A stretch of DNA of 64,000 nucleotides. Origin: Cyprinodon diabolis (taxonomy: Eukaryota; Chordata; Actinopteri; Cyprinodontiformes; Cyprinodontidae). The notes beneath the pieces were generated by a model. That model was not told the DNA's origin, ran no database searches, and worked only from the letters and a program-made list of their open reading frames with translations. The position numbers were made by a program, and so were the translations under genes. The stretch covers positions 21,270,001 to 21,334,000 of the forward strand of contig CM060070.1 of the NCBI GenBank assembly GCA_030533445.1, read 5' to 3'. Shown one piece after another: positions 60,901-64,000 of the stretch; position 1 is the stretch's first letter, and each line of letters starts with the position of its first letter.

Positions 60901-62843
60901 TTACATAATTAAATGTCATCGAAAAATACATTAAAAAAATAAATGATTTTACTTTGTGTTTTAAAATAAAGTGAATTAATACATATTTTAGTATTTTTGG
61001 GATCACTCTATTTCAAAAGTGATGCATTTTGCATTCAGGTTGTCATAAATCTATGTTTCCCCTTTTCCAAGGCTTGAACAAGAGACCGCTGGTGAGAATT
61101 GGTTTTATTGTCAGCAACCACTTTCCCATTTTCCTTCCTGGCTGACAGGAATTAATCCCAACTGTTGAGATAGTGGCTCATGCAATCATTAATGGGGTTT
61201 GCAGTGTTCTTGCCACATCACTGACACCGTGCAGTCATGGCAAACAGAAATTCACTTACCTGTTTCTGAAACTTATATTAAAAAAATTCACTTCTTTACA
61301 TCCCTCTACTAGCAGACTAATGCAGCATGACCCACTGGCGATGCAAATATGATCCTCAATCATTTGTCACAAAAAAATACCTTTTATATCAGTTATGAAG
61401 TTTTACAGCTAATATTGACATGCTGATAAGATCACGCATCCCCAATAAATATGGATGATTCATACTGATAAGGGGGGAAATAGACAGAAATGTCATTACT
61501 TTAATGACCATGTATGCATCTCCTGGAAATGGATTTAATCTTTTCCAAAGTATCACTAATAGAATGATTTTAGAAAGCAGTTTTTTTGCGTGTGGAAGTG
61601 ACCCAAATATTGGACCAAAAGCGAACTGAAACAAGAAGTTAAAAATCTAGCTTATTATCTATGAGACTACGGTAAGTATTGAGAGAAGTTGGATAATTAG
61701 CTTAAAAGAAAATTGGTGGGTACAAGTCGAAAAGAGAAAAAGGACTGGATTGATGGGTGCACCATTCTAGAGTAAGAAACAAAAAAAACCACATCACTCT
61801 GGGTTTTTTTTCTTTTCTTTTGTGAACAAGGATAACTAAGTGTTTTGGTCACATGCTGTCATCAGTTTACTCAGGTCACGTTTGAGAGGTTGGACTAATT
61901 GATTTAGGGATGCAGCAATTTCCCAACATGATCACCTCTTCAACATAATTTATTCAAAGAAACATTGTTTTTGACTCTACCTTTTATGTAAGCAGCAGGT
62001 GAATCCTAATCTATTTGACATTTTCTTTATGCGGTTAGTATAGTCTGAAATGGCAGTGATTTCATTTTATCATTAAACCGCTGCCTTTGCAGGGAGATCA
62101 AATTTTCTGCATTTTTTTCCCTCGGTATCTTCTCTAACTGCATCCTGTTGTGTGACACAAAACAGAATCAAATCCTCCATTACTGCCTTGGTTCAGCTGG
62201 ACCAGGTAACCAAGGCTTGGTTTAAATGAAAGCAAAATCACGGTCTTCAAACAATAAATCTGAACAAAATAAAATCCTGCTGTCACATTTGTTTTAATTT
62301 CAGCACTAAAAATATATACCTTGCTTATACACGTAATCAGATTCCAATAAATCTTAAAAAAAAGCAGTGAATTGAGCTAAAATGGCGTTCTCATCGAGCC
62401 TTCACTCCAAAGGTGGGCTGATGCAAAATATTGACGGACACTTTCTTTAGCAGTTACTGCCTGTTTTTGCACCATAGTTATGGAAGTCACTGACAACAGT
62501 GTTACACTGGACGTGCACTTCAGTCGTGTCGTGAGAAGACACAGCAGGTTAAAGGGAACCTTTCCTAATTGTGTAAAAAAAAAAAAAAAAAGGATATATG
62601 CAAGCGTCATGAAAATATTCTAAATATTTGGTGCTTCAAGTCCAATCAACAACACAGTCCAGGTCATAAATGATTTCAACCATTTCTATCTGAATATAAT
62701 ATTAAGCAGCTCAGATCAAGACCTCATTCATATTCGCAGATGAGAGGCATTTATGCACCTACATCAGAGACCTTAAGAGATGATTCATATTTTACTTAAT
62801 TCCATTTGAAATCAGATGGTTAAAAGCAAAGTCCAGACAATCA
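57990..62843. other. Intergenic region between tmem44 and lsg1
   Basis: AT-rich, no gene. It must hold the tmem44 promoter (just above 57972), the lsg1 3' UTR (just below 62844), and the decayed lsg1 exon copy at 59222-59378. Otherwise nothing recognised. Confidence 0.6.
59222..59378 (-). pseudogene. lsg1: Decayed duplicate of the lsg1 penultimate exon
   Basis: The first part (GGCAAGCTTCTGTACTGCCA on the minus strand) is identical to the true exon start at 63281, including the AG acceptor. A 7-bp deletion after CCTCCTCCACACAT shifts the frame and a TAG follows within about 10 codons. The last 60 bp also align (CACAGAAAGTCATGAGG...). Similarity continues about 90 bp into the flanking upstream intron (59379-59470), so genomic DNA, not mRNA, was copied. 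Confidence 0.82.
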
Positions 62844-63023
62844 TCATGCGTCCAGATGCTTTGTAACCCGCCGGAGTTTCTCCTTCTTGTTTCTGTTGCT
62901 GTGTTTTTTCCAGGGCTTTTCTCCCATTGCCTCTGATTGGGAGCTGACTGGTCCAACTGGTCCACTTCCTGGTTTGTAGCCCATGATGGTTTTGACTCCT
63001 TTTGTGAGTGCCCGGACATTATC
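62844..63023 (-). CDS. lsg1: lsg1 last coding exon
   Basis: 59 codons plus TGA (62846-62844), acceptor CTTGTAG. It holds NVRALTKGVKTIMGYKPGSG and the Lys/Arg-rich tail. Confidence 0.95.
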   Translation of the reverse strand, partial: DNVRALTKGVKTIMGYKPGSGPVGPVSSQSEAMGEKPWKKHSNRNKKEKLRRVTKHLDA

Positions 63024-63281
63024 CTACAAGGAAGAGCCCATGAAAGGTAGAAAACGTTTTTCCTCAAACAGATTATTGGTGCTAATGATCAGAGCATTCA
63101 TTCTTACCTGATGGAAGAAGTTTTTATCAACAACATTTTCAATCCTCTTGATTTTCTGTGGTCTGTTTGTTACTGCGGAGATGTCCCCATTTTCAGAGTC
63201 TCTTTTCTGGAATTTGCTGTGCCGAGGCTGAAAGTCTTCAGGATTAATGTGTGGAGGAGGATGGCAGTACAGAAGCTTGCC
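62844..63281 (-). CDS. lsg1: lsg1, large 60S subunit nuclear export GTPase 1 (last two coding exons only)
   Basis: Two minus-strand exons give the C-terminal 117 residues. GKLLYCHPPP and IENVVDKNFFHQ, then DNVRALTKGVKTIMGYKPGS and a basic end (KPWKKHSNRNKKEKLRRVTK), match vertebrate LSG1. LSG1 is a cytosolic circularly permuted GTPase that releases NMD3 from pre-60S ribosomes (established knowledge); the GTPase domain itself lies right of the window. Same strand and order next to tmem44 as in human. Confidence 0.95.
63108..63281 (-). CDS. lsg1: lsg1 penultimate coding exon
   Basis: 58 codons, phase 0 on both sides, acceptor CCTACAG, donor GTAAGAA. It begins GKLLYCHPPPHINPEDFQPR and ends KRIENVVDKNFFHQ. 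Confidence 0.95.
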
Positions 63282-64000
63282 CTGTAGGGAGTAAACAGAC
63301 AGGAACAGCAGGGTGTTTCAGAAATTATTGAGGACAAAAAAAAGGAAAATACATTTTTAATATAAAGTATCTGCAGGTAAAAAGAGGAACTTAGAAAAAC
63401 AATAAGTTGTTCTGATTCCCGCCAAGTAAGACTTTTATCTTCATGGGGGCCAGAGCTCTTATTTACAGAGAACACTAAAACCAAAAGTAGCTTTAATGAC
63501 GTAATTGTAAGAACAATCTTACATTTCCCCCCCTAAGGTAAGACAAATATATGTCAGAAAGATCAACAAGGAGAACTTTTAGAAAATCTAAGAGTATCAT
63601 AAGCAGAGAAGACCACCACATAAACACTGTGATAATTAAGCACATAAACAACTATAACCAACTATTTATATAAACATATATAAATATGGAGATAAAATCA
63701 ACTTTATCTTCCCCAAAGGGGGATATTAAATAGTTTCAGCAGCTGGATGGGTTAAAGGGGTGTGTGCCCTTAGTAACATAATTTTAGAGAGGATAAATAA
63801 ATAGTGGGAAAAATGTAGAATAACCAAACAAGAATAGCAAAAATACATATTTATAAAATATATTTCTATCTCTTTCATGGTGTGGCGATCATGGTACTCC
63901 TCAAACAGGAACTTTGATGGAACGCCGCATTTGCCCTGTCCCTCTGGGTCTCTTGGCACCAACCACTATGATGGCTTTTTTTCACATTTTGTCTGGGGTT
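63282..64000 (-). other. lsg1 intron, partial, with a retroelement-like tail
   Basis: No further lsg1 exon up to the window edge. At 63690-63725 AACTTTATCTTCCCCAAAGG resembles a reversed LINE/SINE tail. A minus-strand stretch (63870-63962) reads VPRDPEGQGKCGVPSKFLFE; it looks like coding debris of a repeat, but I do not recognise the family. Confidence 0.45.

Noticed and set aside
63726..63962. A further lsg1 exon reading VPRDPEGQGKCGVPS
   Set aside because: It does not match LSG1 and lacks suitable splice sites in frame; more likely repeat debris.

Overview
This is eukaryotic, vertebrate DNA and almost certainly from a ray-finned (teleost) fish. Genes are split by GT-AG introns and the intergenic DNA is AT-rich. 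The mobile elements are a typical fish mix: a DIRS tyrosine-recombinase retrotransposon, a Penelope-like element, pogo/Tigger, Harbinger-like MITEs, a Tc1 relic and tRNA-derived SINE and LINE tails. The species cannot be named from the sequence.

Three protein genes lie in a row, all on the minus strand. (1) atp13a3 runs from 24168 down to 367 and continues past the left edge. It is a P5B-type ATPase (late-endosomal polyamine transporter family). I placed 28 coding exons totalling 3396 bp (1132 codons); every splice site and phase is compatible, and roughly the last 90 residues lie outside the window. A candidate untranslated first exon and promoter lie near 44.1-44.4 kb, which would make intron 1 about 20 kb. 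(2) tmem44 runs from 57972 down to 48352 and is complete: 10 coding exons, 475 codons including stop, predicted multi-pass membrane protein. (3) lsg1 enters from the right edge. Only its last two coding exons (63281-63108 and 63023-62844) are inside, ending in a stop; a decayed copy of its penultimate exon sits at 59378-59222. The order ATP13A3-TMEM44-LSG1 on one strand matches human 3q29.

Layout. 1-24.2 kb: atp13a3 coding exons. The intron at 8503-14269 holds a 5.25-kb DIRS element (8988-14241) with inverted terminal repeats, an internal complementary region and GTT at both ends; it stops 28 bp from the splice donor of exon 11. The next intron (14428-17293) holds a 1.9-kb pogo/Tigger element (14851-16750, TA duplication). 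24.2-44.1 kb: large 5' intron with two copies of one MITE, a LINE 3' fragment, SINE/LINE tails, a (TA)n tract, a ~320-bp inverted repeat at 37.8-39.0 kb and a MADF/Harbinger-like relic at 40.0-40.5 kb. 44.4-48.3 kb: intergenic, with a foldback element and a Tc1-like relic. 48.3-58.0 kb: tmem44, one intron of which holds a Penelope-like element with a perfect 14-bp target duplication (54091-55376). 58-62.8 kb: intergenic. 62.8-64 kb: end of lsg1.

No RNA gene, CRISPR array or microbial-type operon was seen. I found no convincing new biological system. The most notable points are the nearly intact DIRS architecture next to a splice site, a 949-codon open frame overlapping the RT/RNase H frame of that element, the internally deleted Penelope element and the long inverted repeat.
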